A stretch of DNA of 64,000 nucleotides from Pandoraea cepalis (GCF_902459665.1 NZ_CABPSL010000015.1:85577-149576); one strand, 5' to 3'. Positions 33,637 through 43,496 are shown, counted from the stretch's first letter. A program made the numbers and translations. The notes: generated by a model not told the origin, from the sequence alone.

Positions 33637-34869
33637 TCAGTGCGCGGCCCACTGGATCGTGTTCAGATCGACGCCATCCTGATACATATCCCATAGCGGA
33701 CTCATCTCGCGCAACTTGCCGACGGTGCCGCGCACCTGCTCGATCACGCTGTCCACTTCCGCCTCGGTCGAGAAGCGTCCCAACGTGAAGCGGATCGAGC
33801 TGTGTGCGAGTTCGTCGCTGCGCCCGAGCGCCCGCAGCACGAAAGACGGTTCGAGCGAGGCCGACGTGCACGCCGAGCCCGACGACACCGCCACGCCCTT
33901 GATACCCATGATGAGCGATTCACCTTCCACGAAGTTGAAGCTCACGTTCAGGTTGTGCGGCACGCGACGTGTCATGTCGCCATTGACGTACACCTCTTCC
34001 ATCGTCTGCAGGCCCGCCAGCAGACGGTCGCGCAGCACGCGAACGCGCGCGGCCTCCGCCGCCAGTTCGCACTTTGCCAGCCGGAACGCTTCGCCCATCC
34101 CCACGATCTGATGCGTCGGCAACGTGCCTGAGCGCATGCCGCGTTCATGTCCGCCGCCGTGGATCTGTGCCTCGATACGAATGCGCGGCTTGCGGCGCAC
34201 GTACAGCGCGCCAATGCCTTTCGGGCCGTAGAGCTTGTGGGCGGTGACCGTCATCAGATCGACTTTCAACGTTTGCAGGTCGATCGGAATCTTGCCCGCG
34301 GCCTGCACGGCGTCGCAGTGAAACACGATGCCGCGCTCGCGGCACAACTCGCCTATCTCCGCGATGGGCTGAATCACGCCAATTTCATTGTTGACCATCA
34401 TCACCGACACCAGGATGGTGTCTGGGCGCAGGGCGGCGCGCACCGTCTCGACGGTAATCAACCCGTCCTCCTGCACGTCGAGATAGGTGACCTCGAATCC
34501 TTGCCGTTCCAGCTCGCGCAGGGTATCGAGCACCGCCTTGTGCTCCGTCTTCACGCTGATGATGTGCTTGCCCTTGCCACTGTAAAAGCTCGCGGCGCCC
34601 TTGATCGCGAGGTTGTTGCCTTCGGTCGCGCCCGACGTCCAGACGATCTCGCGCGGATCGGCCCCGAGGAGCGCGGCGACATGCTCGCGCGCGGTTTCCA
34701 CGGCTTCCTCGGCCGTCCAGCCGTAGCTATGGCTGCGTGAGGCCGGATTGCCGAAATTGACGTTCAGGTACGGCACCATGGTCTCGACCACGCGCGGATC
34801 GACCGGGGTCGTTGCACTGTAGTCCATGTAGATGGGGGCTTCGAAAAGCGACGGCGTGATCGACGGCAT
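33637..34869 (-). CDS. Cysteine desulfurase, IscS type (solitary copy)
   Basis: The 410-aa PLP enzyme takes sulfur from cysteine to form a persulfide for Fe-S clusters and tRNA thiolation. The PLP lysine is K212 ([10 protein letters not shown]) and the catalytic cysteine C334 ([13 protein letters not shown]); the tail ends in IQWAAH, like IscS. There is no iscR, iscU or hscAB nearby, so this is probably a second copy beside a complete isc operon elsewhere (inference). It faces the MarR gene tail to tail, with 22 bp between the stop codons. Confidence 0.92.
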   Translation of the reverse strand: MPSITPSLFEAPIYMDYSATTPVDPRVVETMVPYLNVNFGNPASRSHSYGWTAEEAVETAREHVAALLGADPREIVWTSGATEGNNLAIKGAASFYSGKGKHIISVKTEHKAVLDTLRELERQGFEVTYLDVQEDGLITVETVRAALRPDTILVSVMMVNNEIGVIQPIAEIGELCRERGIVFHCDAVQAAGKIPIDLQTLKVDLMTVTAHKLYGPKGIGALYVRRKPRIRIEAQIHGGGHERGMRSGTLPTHQIVGMGEAFRLAKCELAAEAARVRVLRDRLLAGLQTMEEVYVNGDMTRRVPHNLNVSFNFVEGESLIMGIKGVAVSSGSACTSASLEPSFVLRALGRSDELAHSSIRFTLGRFSTEAEVDSVIEQVRGTVGKLREMSPLWDMYQDGVDLNTIQWAAH

Positions 34870-35166
34870 AGGGGACTCCGAATCGTCCGGTGGACATCAT
34901 GAATTGCGGCCGAGTGTAGCACCGCGTGTCTCGCGTTTCGTCCTCTCCCACATTGAAAAAAGGGTTTCATGCGGTCGGTTTTGGCGGTCGTTTGCCTCGG
35001 GTAAACGCGATAGGTTGTGCGCAATGCAGTGGTACATCGCGGCCGGAAATTTCGTTGAAAACCCAATGCCATCAAGGCTTCTGCCCGTCTTTTGTGCGTC
35101 AACGCACCATCGAGATGCCCATGCACCGATACCGCTCTCAGGGTTTACCTTGCTTGATTAGCTAAT

Positions 35167-35195
35167 TTTGTTAACGTTCAATAATGACTAACAAA
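35167..35195. promoter_or_regulatory. Operator candidate in the 34870-35284 gap, upstream of the monooxygenase cluster
   Basis: TTTGTTA (35167-35173) is inverted as TAACAAA (35189-35195) around 15 bp in a markedly AT-rich stretch, about 90 bp before the flavin reductase start. It is the likely promoter/operator of the whole 35.3-44 kb cluster. The remainder of the 415-bp gap shows nothing I can name. Confidence 0.45.
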
Positions 35196-35284
35196 CAAAG
35201 CTAAGTGAAAAAGATGGTTGGGTGGGTGAGGCGATGACGTCGAGATCGCTTCACCCGTCTGGCCGGCTTTCAAAGGAGGTAGCC

Positions 35285-35803
35285 GTGAACCAGGTATCGA
35301 CCGCAGTGCCGACTCAGGAGGACGAGGCGCGACAGTTTCGTCGCACGCTCGCCATGTTCGCCACCGGCGTGGCTGTCATCACCGCGCCGCGTGCCGAAGG
35401 GCCGCCCGTCGGCATCACCGTGGCGTCGTTCAATTCGGTCTCGCTGGCGCCGCCGCTGATCCTGTTCAGCGTCGATCGGCGCTGTCTGAGCCTCGGCGAC
35501 CTGTGCGCCGCGGGGCGCTACACCGTGAACGTGCTGGACGAGAGCCAGCGCGAGACATCGAACCGCTTCGCCGCCGCCCGCGGCAACAAATGGGACGGCG
35601 TGAGTTTCGACGGGGTCGGCATTGGCCGTCTGCCGGGCGCGCTGGCCGCCTTCGAATGCGAGGCGCACGCCCAGCACGACGGCGGCGATCACGTGATTTT
35701 TGTCGGACGCGTGGTGCGCCATACGGCGCGGCACGACGGCCGTCCGCTTATTTTCTTCGGCGGGCAGTACCGCTCGCTCGACCCCACGCCGGTCGCGGCG
35801 TGA
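35285..35803 (+). CDS. Flavin reductase, small component of a two-component monooxygenase
   Basis: The 172-aa protein is of the HpaC/NtaB flavin reductase family: RTLAMFATGVAVITAP near the start, VGITVASFNSVSLAPPLILFSV in the middle. It reduces FMN or FAD with NAD(P)H for a partner oxygenase. The GTG start at 35285 is set by an ideal AAGGAGGT 5 nt upstream; a longer frame from 35222 exists. The HpaB-type oxygenase gene follows after 26 bp. Confidence 0.93.
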   Translation: MNQVSTAVPTQEDEARQFRRTLAMFATGVAVITAPRAEGPPVGITVASFNSVSLAPPLILFSVDRRCLSLGDLCAAGRYTVNVLDESQRETSNRFAAARGNKWDGVSFDGVGIGRLPGALAAFECEAHAQHDGGDHVIFVGRVVRHTARHDGRPLIFFGGQYRSLDPTPVAA

Positions 35804-35829
35804 GTTTCCCAGGATTTCAGGAGAGAGTC

Positions 35830-37311
35830 ATGGTTAAGAACGGTAGTCAACATATCGGCCAATTGCGCGATGGCCGCGAGGTATACATCGACGGCAAGTC
35901 CGTGGGCGACGTGACCACCCATCCGGCGTTTCGCAACTCCATTCGCAGCTACGCAAGTCTGTACGATTTCCAGGCGCGTCCCGAGAACCTCGAGGCGATG
36001 ACGTTCGCGTCGCCGGACACGGGCAATCGCGTCTCGCGCATCTGGCAATTGCCCACGAGCTACGGCGAGCTGGTGCAGCGCCGCGAGATGCTCGAAGCGT
36101 GGAGCGAACTGCATTACGGCTTCATGGGGCGCTCGCCAGATCACGTGGCGTCATGCCTGTCGGGCATGGTCATGGGCATCGACGTCTTCGAACAATACGA
36201 CACTCGGCGCGCGGGCGCGTTGCGAGACTACTACAAGTACGCCCGCGACAACGACCTGTTCCTGACCTACGTGATTGTCAATCCGCAGGCCAACCAGTCG
36301 AAAGCCGCCCACGAGCAGGAAGACAAGTATCTTGCCGTCGGCATCGTAGATCAGGATCACGAGGGCATTACGGTGCGCGGCGCGAAGATGCTCGCCACCA
36401 GCGGCATCATGGCCAACGAGGTCTTTTGCAGTTGCATCCAGCCGCTCAAGGCAGGCGACGAGATGTACGCGCTGTCATTTGCCATTCCGATGAATTCCAA
36501 GGGCCTGCGTGTGTTGTCGCGCAAGTCGTACGAAGGCAACGCCACGTCGGTATTCGACAACCCGCTCGCGTCGCGCTTCGACGAAAACGACGCGGTGCTG
36601 TACTTCGACGACGTCAAAGTGCCGTGGGAGCGCATCTTCGTCGCCGGCGATACGGCCATGTGCGCGAAGCAGTTTCACGCCACGCCCGCCCATAGCTACC
36701 AGAACTACCAGTGCCAGGTGCGGCTGATGGTCAAGCTGCGCTTCCTTGTGGGCATCGCCTTGCGCATTACCGAAGTGAACGGCACCAACGCCTTTCCGCA
36801 AGTTCGCGAGACGCTGGGACAACTGGCAGCGGAGGCGGCGATGGTCGAGGCCTGGGTGCACGGCATGGAGGCGAAGGGCCACATGGAGAATGGCTACTAC
36901 GTGCCGGACCGCGGCCTGCTCTATGGCTCGCAGGTGCTCACGCAGCAGCTCTACACGAAGGTGCTCAGCACGCTTCGCGAACTGGCGGGCGGCGGCATGA
37001 TCATGTTGCCGTCGAGCATTCACGACTTCGAAAACCCGATGCTCGCCAGCATCATTGAGAAGACGCAGAAGTCGCCGGTGGTCGACGCGGAGGAACGGGT
37101 CAAGTTCTTCAAGCTCGCCTGGGATGCTGTCGGCTCCGAGTTTGCGTCGCGCCACAACCAGTACGAGATGTTCTATGCCGGCGCCACTTTCGTGACCAAG
37201 GGCCACGCCTACCGCACGTACGACTGGCCGAAGGCCACGCGTCTGGTTGACAACCTGCTCGGCACCTACTCGCTCTCGGACGAGATCGTCCGACAGCCGG
37301 TCGCGGCCTGA
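35830..37311 (+). CDS. 4-hydroxyphenylacetate 3-hydroxylase (HpaB) family oxygenase
   Basis: The 493-aa FADH2-dependent oxygenase has the acyl-CoA-dehydrogenase-like fold of HpaB, with YVIVNPQANQSKAAHEQEDKY and GAKMLATSGIMANEVF in the flavin and substrate region. It hydroxylates an aromatic or similar substrate with O2 using FADH2 from the adjacent reductase. The substrate is uncertain: the neighbours (cupin, DUF2848, Liv-type importer) do not match classical hpa clusters, which carry meta-cleavage genes. The ATG at 35830 follows GAGAG. Confidence 0.93.
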   Translation: MVKNGSQHIGQLRDGREVYIDGKSVGDVTTHPAFRNSIRSYASLYDFQARPENLEAMTFASPDTGNRVSRIWQLPTSYGELVQRREMLEAWSELHYGFMGRSPDHVASCLSGMVMGIDVFEQYDTRRAGALRDYYKYARDNDLFLTYVIVNPQANQSKAAHEQEDKYLAVGIVDQDHEGITVRGAKMLATSGIMANEVFCSCIQPLKAGDEMYALSFAIPMNSKGLRVLSRKSYEGNATSVFDNPLASRFDENDAVLYFDDVKVPWERIFVAGDTAMCAKQFHATPAHSYQNYQCQVRLMVKLRFLVGIALRITEVNGTNAFPQVRETLGQLAAEAAMVEAWVHGMEAKGHMENGYYVPDRGLLYGSQVLTQQLYTKVLSTLRELAGGGMIMLPSSIHDFENPMLASIIEKTQKSPVVDAEERVKFFKLAWDAVGSEFASRHNQYEMFYAGATFVTKGHAYRTYDWPKATRLVDNLLGTYSLSDEIVRQPVAA

Positions 37312-37384
37312 CCTACATCCACCTCCCCCTCCACACGACAACGGCATTACCCGCCACAGCCAGAGACACAGACAAGGAGTTCCC

Positions 37385-37765
37385 ATGGCGATCAACAAGC
37401 TGCATGACGAGTTTCACACCATCGATATGAAGGACGGTTGGGAAGTGCCGCCGGGCTACCCACCGGGCATCGAACAGAAGATCCTCGCGGGCTCGCTCGA
37501 CGAGCAGAATCGCGCGGGCAGCCGCACGCGCCTGTTGCGCTTCGCGCCGGGCATCTACACCAAGGCGCCGTTCGTGCATACCTATTGGGAAGAGGTCTAC
37601 CTGGTCACGGGCGATCTGACGGTCGGCAACGACGCGCAGGGCGAGGGCGGCGAAGCATTCGCGCCGAACACCTATGCCTGCCGTCCGCCGGGTGCGTTTC
37701 ATGGTCCGTTCAAGTCGAACGACGGCTGCCTGCTTCTCGAAATTCACTACTACGACCCGGCCTGA
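37385..37765 (+). CDS. Cupin domain protein
   Basis: The 126-aa protein has a single cupin barrel: the first motif around PFVHTYWEEVYLVTGDLTVG (metal ligands expected in H..E) and the second around CRPPGAFHGPFKSNDGCLLLEI. Small cupins of this sort act as oxygenases, isomerases or sensors. AAGGAG precedes the ATG. Its place between the monooxygenase and the importer genes suggests it handles the hydroxylated product (inference). Confidence 0.88.
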   Translation: MAINKLHDEFHTIDMKDGWEVPPGYPPGIEQKILAGSLDEQNRAGSRTRLLRFAPGIYTKAPFVHTYWEEVYLVTGDLTVGNDAQGEGGEAFAPNTYACRPPGAFHGPFKSNDGCLLLEIHYYDPA

Positions 37766-37870
37766 CACGTTCAAGGCAGGGCATCGGGCGCGGCAGCCCT
37801 CAGGGCGTTGCCGCGCCTTCCGGAGACCGTTTCACCCACACGAACCTCTACAGGCTATCGGGAACACATC

Positions 37871-39112
37871 ATGGTTACGTTTCGCGCAAGTCGTATTACG
37901 TCAATGGCTGCACTGGCGCTTGCCGCCGCTCTCGCCACGCCCCTTGCCGCTCGGGCGCAGCCCGGCAAGATGAGCGACGGGGTGGTGAAGATCGGCGTGC
38001 TCACCGACATGTCGTCGATCTTCTCCGATATCGGCGGCAAGGGGTCAGTGATTGCCGCGCAAATGGCTGTCGACGACTTTGGCGGGAAGGTCAATGGCGT
38101 GCCGGTCAAGGTCATTTCGGCCGACCATCAGAACAAGACCGACGTGGCGGCGACGATCGCCCGCGACTGGTTCGACAACCAGCACGTCGACGTGGTCGAG
38201 GATCTGTTGCCGTCGTCCGTGGCGCTGGCGGTCGCCAATGTCGCCAAGGCCAAGCATCGCATCGCCATCGTGACCGGCGCTGGCACCACGCGGCTGGTGA
38301 ACGAGGACTGCTCGCCGTACACCGTTCAGTATTCGTACGATACCTATTCGTTTGCGTCGAACACAGTCAAGGCGATGACGCGCAGCGGCGACAACAGCTG
38401 GTATTTCCTCACGGTCGATTACGCGCTGGGCGCGTCGCTCGAGAAGGACGCCATCGACGCCCTGCAACACGCGAACGGCAAGGTCGTGGGTCGCGTCAAG
38501 CATCCGCTCAATTCGTCGGATCTGTCGTCGTACCTGCTTCAGGCGCAGGCGTCTCGCGCCAAGGTGATTGCGCTGGCCAACGCCGGGGCGGACACGGTCA
38601 ACGCCATCAAGACGGCTCGCGAATTCGGCATCAGCGGCCCGGGCAAGCAGAAACTCGCGGGGCTGCACATGTTCATCAGCGACATTCACAGCCTGGGGCT
38701 TGAGGCCGCGCAGGGCATGACGTTGACCACGGCCTTCTACTGGGACCGTGACGACGCGTCGCGTGCCTGGGCACAGCGCTTCTTCGCGAAAACCGGCAAG
38801 ATGCCGACGCTCGTCCACGCCGGCACTTACTCGTCGGTCATGCACTACCTGCAGGCCGTGCAGCGCACCGGCACCGACGATGCCGATACCGTCATGGCGT
38901 CGATGAAACAAGCGCCCGTCAATGACTTCTTCGCCAAGGGCGGCCAGATTCGCCCGGACGGTCTGATGGTGCACGACATGTATCTCGTCGAAGTGAAGTC
39001 GCCCAAGGCGTCGACGAAGCCCTGGGATTACTACAAGGTTCTGCAGACGATCCCCGCCAACGAGGCATTCCGCCCGCTCGCCCAGAGCCAGTGTGCGTTC
39101 GTCAAGAAGTGA
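37871..39112 (+). CDS. ABC transporter substrate-binding protein, branched-chain amino-acid (LivK) type
   Basis: The 413-aa protein has a Sec signal peptide (ASMAALALAAALATPLAARA-like region, cleavage near ARAQ) and then a Peripla_BP_6 fold: VVKIGVLTDMSSIFSDIGGKGSV. This family also binds aromatic acids and amides, not only amino acids. The start at 37871 is the ATG that begins the signal peptide. Together with the LivGFHM genes downstream it makes a full importer, here tied to an aromatic-type monooxygenase. Confidence 0.92.
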   Translation: MVTFRASRITSMAALALAAALATPLAARAQPGKMSDGVVKIGVLTDMSSIFSDIGGKGSVIAAQMAVDDFGGKVNGVPVKVISADHQNKTDVAATIARDWFDNQHVDVVEDLLPSSVALAVANVAKAKHRIAIVTGAGTTRLVNEDCSPYTVQYSYDTYSFASNTVKAMTRSGDNSWYFLTVDYALGASLEKDAIDALQHANGKVVGRVKHPLNSSDLSSYLLQAQASRAKVIALANAGADTVNAIKTAREFGISGPGKQKLAGLHMFISDIHSLGLEAAQGMTLTTAFYWDRDDASRAWAQRFFAKTGKMPTLVHAGTYSSVMHYLQAVQRTGTDDADTVMASMKQAPVNDFFAKGGQIRPDGLMVHDMYLVEVKSPKASTKPWDYYKVLQTIPANEAFRPLAQSQCAFVKK

Positions 39113-39129
39113 AGTCAGGTAGTCAGGCC

Positions 39130-39837
39130 ATGACGGGAGTCGGCAAGATGAATCTCATGCATTTCGTTGTACAGACGGCGAACGGAGCCGTCGATCGCGA
39201 TATCGTCATCAAACAGCTCGTGGTCGCGGGCTGGACGGGGCGGGACGCCGAAGCGATGGAGCATCACATCCGTGAGCTCGAGGTGCTCGGTGTGAAACGC
39301 CCGGCGGCCACGCCGATGTTCTACCGCGTGTCGAGCGATCGGCTTACCACGCAGGCGCATATCGAGGCCAGCGGACGCGCCAGCAGCGGCGAGGTCGAGT
39401 TTCTGCTCGTGCGCAGCGGGGGCGAGACGTACGTGGGGGTGGCGTCGGACCATACGGACCGCGACGTGGAAACGTATGGCGTGACGGTCTCGAAGCAGAT
39501 GTGCGAGAAGCCGTGTGCAACGGTGCTCTGGCCGCTGGCCGACATCGAGGCGCATTGGGATCAGCTTGTGCTGCGCAGCTACGCCAACATCGGCGGCGAG
39601 AAAGTGCTGTATCAGCAGGGCCCGGTGACGGCGATGCGCTCGCCGCAGGATCTGCTCGCGCGTTTCGTCGAGGCGGGCGGGCGCTTCGAGGACGGAACGG
39701 CCATGCTGTGCGGCACGCTCGCGGCGATCGGTGGCATCCGGGCGGCCGAGCGCTTCGATTTCGAACTCGAGGATCCCGTGCTCGACCGTCGTCTGCAACA
39801 CGGTTACGGCATCACGCCGCTACCGGTGGTGGGGTGA
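39130..39837 (+). CDS. DUF2848 family protein
   Basis: The protein of about 235 aa matches what I remember of the DUF2848 family. It holds EVEFLLVRSGGETYVGVASDHTDRD in the centre and GTAMLCGTLAAIGGIRAAERFDFEL near the end. The layout recalls fumarylacetoacetate-hydrolase-like proteins (DHTDRDVE could bind metal; GTxxxIGG could be the FAH glycine turn), but this is only a visual likeness. It sits between the binding protein and the ABC ATPases, 4 bp before the latter. It may hydrolyse the imported or oxidised substrate. Confidence 0.75.
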   Translation: MTGVGKMNLMHFVVQTANGAVDRDIVIKQLVVAGWTGRDAEAMEHHIRELEVLGVKRPAATPMFYRVSSDRLTTQAHIEASGRASSGEVEFLLVRSGGETYVGVASDHTDRDVETYGVTVSKQMCEKPCATVLWPLADIEAHWDQLVLRSYANIGGEKVLYQQGPVTAMRSPQDLLARFVEAGGRFEDGTAMLCGTLAAIGGIRAAERFDFELEDPVLDRRLQHGYGITPLPVVG

Positions 39838-39841
39838 GCGC

Positions 39842-40621
39842 ATGCATCACGACGACATCATTCTCGAAACTCGGCAGCTCACCAAGGCGTTTCGTGGGTT
39901 CACGGCCGTAGGCGGCGTCGATCTGAAGGTCCGGCGCGGGGCGATTCATGCGCTCATCGGCCCGAACGGCGCGGGCAAGACGACGTGCTTCAACCTGCTG
40001 ACCAAATTTCTGACGCCAACGTCGGGCCAGATTTTCTATCGCGGCGAGGACATTACGCGCCTCGCGCCGGCGGCCGTCGCGCGGCGCGGCATGATCCGCT
40101 CGTTCCAGATTTCTGCGGTGTTCGGGCACCTGTCGGTCATCGAGAACGTGCGCGTTGCGCTGCAACGCGCCACCGGCCAGTCCTATCACTTCTGGCGCAG
40201 CGCACGTGCACTGGGCGACCTGGATGCGCGCGCGATGGCCTTGCTCGACGAAGTGGGCATCGCGGCTTACGCCAATGCGTTGACCGTGTCGCTGCCGTAT
40301 GGTCGCAAGCGCGCGCTGGAAATCGCCACCACCCTGGCCATGGAGCCGGACGTCATGCTGCTCGACGAACCTACCCAGGGCATGGGGCATGAGGACGTCG
40401 ACCGCGTGGCGGCGCTCATCCGGCAGGTCGCGACCGGACGCACCGTGCTGATGGTGGAGCACAACATGAAGGTCGTGTCGGGCATTGCCGACACGATCAC
40501 CGTCTTGCAACGCGGCGAGATCCTGGCCGAAGGCGACTACGCAACGGTCACCGCCGACGCTCGCGTGCGCGAAGCCTACATGGGCTCGGCGGACGCCACT
40601 TTGGAAGGAGCGCACGCATGA
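39842..40621 (+). CDS. Branched-chain-type ABC transporter ATP-binding protein (LivG-like)
   Basis: The 259-aa ATPase has Walker A GPNGAGKTT, LSLPYGRKR-type signature (VSLPYGRKRALEIA), Walker B MLLDEPTQGMG and the H-loop VEHNMKVVSGIADTI. The start ATG at 39842 lies 4 bp after the DUF2848 stop. It overlaps the LivF-like gene by 4 bp (ATGA). It pairs with that protein to power the LivHM permeases. Confidence 0.93.
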   Translation: MHHDDIILETRQLTKAFRGFTAVGGVDLKVRRGAIHALIGPNGAGKTTCFNLLTKFLTPTSGQIFYRGEDITRLAPAAVARRGMIRSFQISAVFGHLSVIENVRVALQRATGQSYHFWRSARALGDLDARAMALLDEVGIAAYANALTVSLPYGRKRALEIATTLAMEPDVMLLDEPTQGMGHEDVDRVAALIRQVATGRTVLMVEHNMKVVSGIADTITVLQRGEILAEGDYATVTADARVREAYMGSADATLEGAHA

Positions 40622-41373
40622 AGGCATACGAATCTTCTCTCGTCGCCGCCAGTGTCCCAGCGCTGGCGGTGACTGGCTTGCAGGCGTGGTATGGCGAATC
40701 GCACATCCTGCATGGCGTCGATCTGGTGGCGGGGCAAGGGGAGGTCGTCAGCCTGTTGGGCCGCAACGGCGCGGGACGCAGCACGACGCTGCGCGCTATT
40801 CTCGGGCTCACGGATAGCCGCGACGGCTCGGTGCGCGTCTTCGGGCGCGAGACCATCGGCTTGCCGACGCGCAAGATCGCACGGTGCGGCGTGGGTTTTT
40901 GCCCCGAGGAGCGCGGCATCTTCGCCAGTCTGTCGTGCGAGGAAAATTTATTGCTGCCGCCGATTCTGACACCGGGCGGTGTCGCCGACGGAAATGCGGG
41001 CATGTCACTTGACGAGATCTACGCGATGTTCCCGAATCTGGCGCAGCGCCGACACAGTCCGGGCACGCGTCTGTCGGGCGGCGAGCAGCAGATGCTGGCC
41101 GTCGCACGGATTCTGCGCACCGGCGTGCGCCTTTTGCTGCTCGACGAGATCTCCGAGGGGCTGGCGCCCGCCATCGTTCGCACGCTCTCCCGCATGATCG
41201 AGACGCTCAAGTCGCGCGGTTACACGATCGTGCTCGTCGAGCAGAACTTCCACTTCGCCGCTCCGCTTGCCGAGCGCTTCTATGTGATGGAGCACGGGCG
41301 CATCGCGCTGCAATTCGACGCCGCCCAGTTGCCCGCCCACACACAGACGTTGCAGACGCTTCTCAATGTGTAA
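40618..41373 (+). CDS. Branched-chain-type ABC transporter ATP-binding protein (LivF-like), Walker A Lys replaced by Arg
   Basis: The 251-aa ATPase has signature RLSGGEQQMLAVARIL, Walker B LLLDEISEGLAP and H-loop VEQNFHFA. The Walker A reads GRNGAGRST: the invariant lysine is R54 (codon CGC at 40777-40779). In most ABC proteins this change lowers ATP hydrolysis, so the heterodimer with LivG may have one degenerate site. The gene is otherwise intact and in operon, so a pseudogene is unlikely. Confidence 0.92.
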   Translation: MKAYESSLVAASVPALAVTGLQAWYGESHILHGVDLVAGQGEVVSLLGRNGAGRSTTLRAILGLTDSRDGSVRVFGRETIGLPTRKIARCGVGFCPEERGIFASLSCEENLLLPPILTPGGVADGNAGMSLDEIYAMFPNLAQRRHSPGTRLSGGEQQMLAVARILRTGVRLLLLDEISEGLAPAIVRTLSRMIETLKSRGYTIVLVEQNFHFAAPLAERFYVMEHGRIALQFDAAQLPAHTQTLQTLLNV

Positions 41374-41394
41374 CTCGCTCTGAAGGCCATTGCC

Positions 41395-42285
41395 GTGAAT
41401 CCTTTCGATATTCCTCTACCGGCGTTGCTCAGCCAACTGATGCTCGGTCTGGTCAACGGTTGTTTCTATGCCGTGCTGAGCCTGGGCCTGTCGGTCATCT
41501 TCGGCCTGCTCAACGTCATCAACTTCGCGCACGGGGCGCTCTTCATGCTCGGCGCACTCGTCGCGTGGATGGGTGGCCAGTATCTCGGGCTGAACTACTG
41601 GACGATGCTGGTGCTCGCGCCACTGGTCGCCGGCACGCTCGGCGCGGCCATCGAGCGTGGGCTGCTCTCACGCATTTACCAACTCGATCATCTGTACGGT
41701 TTGCTGCTCACCCTGGGGCTCACGCTCGTCATCGAGGGGCTTGGCCGGTCGGCCTACGGCGTGTCGGGCATGTCGTTCGATGCGCCGGCACTGCTGGCCG
41801 GTGCCACGCGTCTGCCGTTCATGGTGTTGCCGAACTATCGGGCGTGGGTGGTGGTCGCGTCGCTTGCCATTTGCGCACTCACGTGGTTCGTCATCGAGCG
41901 CACGCGCATCGGGGCGCTGTTGCGCGCCGGTACCGAGAATGCGCGGCTCGTCGAGACGTTCGGCGTGAACGTGCCGCTCATGGTCACGCTCACGTATGCG
42001 TTCGGCGCCGCGTTGGCGGCGTTCGCGGGCGTGCTGGCGGCGCCCATCATGCAGGTCTCGCCGCTCATGGGGCAGCCGATGATCGTGACGGTCTTCGCCA
42101 TCGTGGTGATCGGCGGCATGGGGTCGATCGCCGGGTCTGTGCTGACCGGTCTTGTCCTCGGGGTGCTCGAGGGGTTAACCAAACTCTGGTACCCGGAGGC
42201 TTCGGCCACGGTCGTGTTCGTGATCATGGCGCTCGTTCTGCTCGTGCGCCCGCATGGTCTGTTCGGTGGTTATGCCTACAAGTGA
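41395..42285 (+). CDS. Branched-chain-type ABC permease (LivH-like)
   Basis: The 296-aa permease has about eight membrane helices. The family opening LMLGLVNGCFYAVLSLGLSVIFGLLNVINFAHGA is represented by GLLNVINFAHGALFMLG. The start is GTG at 41395, with AAGG about 10 nt upstream. It forms the transmembrane channel with the LivM-like protein encoded 7 bp downstream. Confidence 0.93.
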   Translation: MNPFDIPLPALLSQLMLGLVNGCFYAVLSLGLSVIFGLLNVINFAHGALFMLGALVAWMGGQYLGLNYWTMLVLAPLVAGTLGAAIERGLLSRIYQLDHLYGLLLTLGLTLVIEGLGRSAYGVSGMSFDAPALLAGATRLPFMVLPNYRAWVVVASLAICALTWFVIERTRIGALLRAGTENARLVETFGVNVPLMVTLTYAFGAALAAFAGVLAAPIMQVSPLMGQPMIVTVFAIVVIGGMGSIAGSVLTGLVLGVLEGLTKLWYPEASATVVFVIMALVLLVRPHGLFGGYAYK

Positions 42286-42292
42286 GTCGTCG

Positions 42293-43315
42293 ATGATGCG
42301 TCAATACCGTTTCGATCTTGTGTTGCTCGTGATACTGGCCGCGCTGCCGGCCCTCGGGGTGTATCCCGTGTTCGCGATGAAAGTCCTGTGCTTTGCGCTG
42401 TTTGCATGCTCGCTCAACCTGGTGCTCGGCTATACGGGGCTGCTGTCGTTTGGTCACGCCGCGTTTTTCGGCGGGGCGGCGTACTTCGCCGGTTACGTCA
42501 TGCGGGATCTGGCAGCGACGCCGCTCGTGGGCGTGCTGACCGGGGTCGCGACCGGCGCTGTGTTCGGGCTGATTTTCGGCTTGTTCGCGATCCGGCGGCA
42601 GGGCATCTACTTCGCCATGATTACGCTCGCCTTCGCTCAGATGTTTTATTTCTTTTGCCTGCAAGCGCCGTTCACGGGCGGTGAGGATGGATTGCAGGGC
42701 GTGCCTCGTCAGGTACTTTTCGGCCTGTCGCTGGACCATGACATCACGCTCTATTACGTGGTGCTGGGCGTGGTAGCCGCCACGTTCGCGCTGATCTCGC
42801 GAATCATCGCGTCGCCCTTCGGACGTGTGCTGGCGGCGATCAAGGAAAATGAGCCGCGTGCCATCTCTCTTGGCTACGAGGCCGCGCGTTTCAAACTACT
42901 GGCGTTCGTTCTCTCGGCGGCGATCGCCGGCCTTGCCGGTGCCCTCAAAACGCTCGTGCTCGGGTTTGCCACGCTCTCTGACGTGCATTGGTCGCTCTCG
43001 GGATCGGTCATTCTGATGACGCTCGTCGGCGGTATGGGCACGCGCTTCGGCCCGGTGGCGGGGGCGCTGCTCATCGTCTCGTTGGAGACGAAGCTCGGGG
43101 ACATCGGCAACTGGCTGGTGCAAGCGACCGGGTGGCAGGCATTCTCCGGATTGGGCTCGATGGTGAGCGTGGTGACGGGGGGGATTTTCGTGCTCTGCGT
43201 ACTCTTGTTTCGCCGTGGTCTCGTGGGAGAATGGCTCGTCTGGCAGCAGCGCTGGCGGGGGCGCCGCGGCTTCGGCGCTCGCCCGGCGGCGCTCACCAGC
43301 GGGGCCGAAGGGTAG
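42293..43315 (+). CDS. Branched-chain-type ABC permease (LivM-like)
   Basis: The 340-aa permease has the LivM pattern (LNLVLGYTGLLSFGHAAFFG; FGRVLAAIKENEPRAISLGY) and about ten helices. The start ATG at 42293 follows the LivH stop by 7 bp; an upstream in-frame ATG at 42254 lies inside livH. The C-terminus is basic and arginine-rich. It is the last transport gene before the Rrf2-type regulator. Confidence 0.92.
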   Translation: MMRQYRFDLVLLVILAALPALGVYPVFAMKVLCFALFACSLNLVLGYTGLLSFGHAAFFGGAAYFAGYVMRDLAATPLVGVLTGVATGAVFGLIFGLFAIRRQGIYFAMITLAFAQMFYFFCLQAPFTGGEDGLQGVPRQVLFGLSLDHDITLYYVVLGVVAATFALISRIIASPFGRVLAAIKENEPRAISLGYEAARFKLLAFVLSAAIAGLAGALKTLVLGFATLSDVHWSLSGSVILMTLVGGMGTRFGPVAGALLIVSLETKLGDIGNWLVQATGWQAFSGLGSMVSVVTGGIFVLCVLLFRRGLVGEWLVWQQRWRGRRGFGARPAALTSGAEG

Positions 43316-43496
43316 GGGCGAGGGGGCCGGTGGGGCGATGTCCCATGAGTGCCTGCCGATGTGGGCTGGCACGACGGGGTCTCAGGGCTTCGGCGCAGCA
43401 TAAGATGCCTATGAAAGCCATGTTAAACTGGTTCGCGATAGTTGCAGGCGGCACCCGGTGCCGCCTGACCCGTTCCTGCAGCGCTTCCCCCGTCGA

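Noticed and set aside
34926..35165. Small plus-strand ORF before the flavin reductase
   Set aside because: Composition is not protein-like, there is no ribosome-binding site, and it lies in the promoter region.
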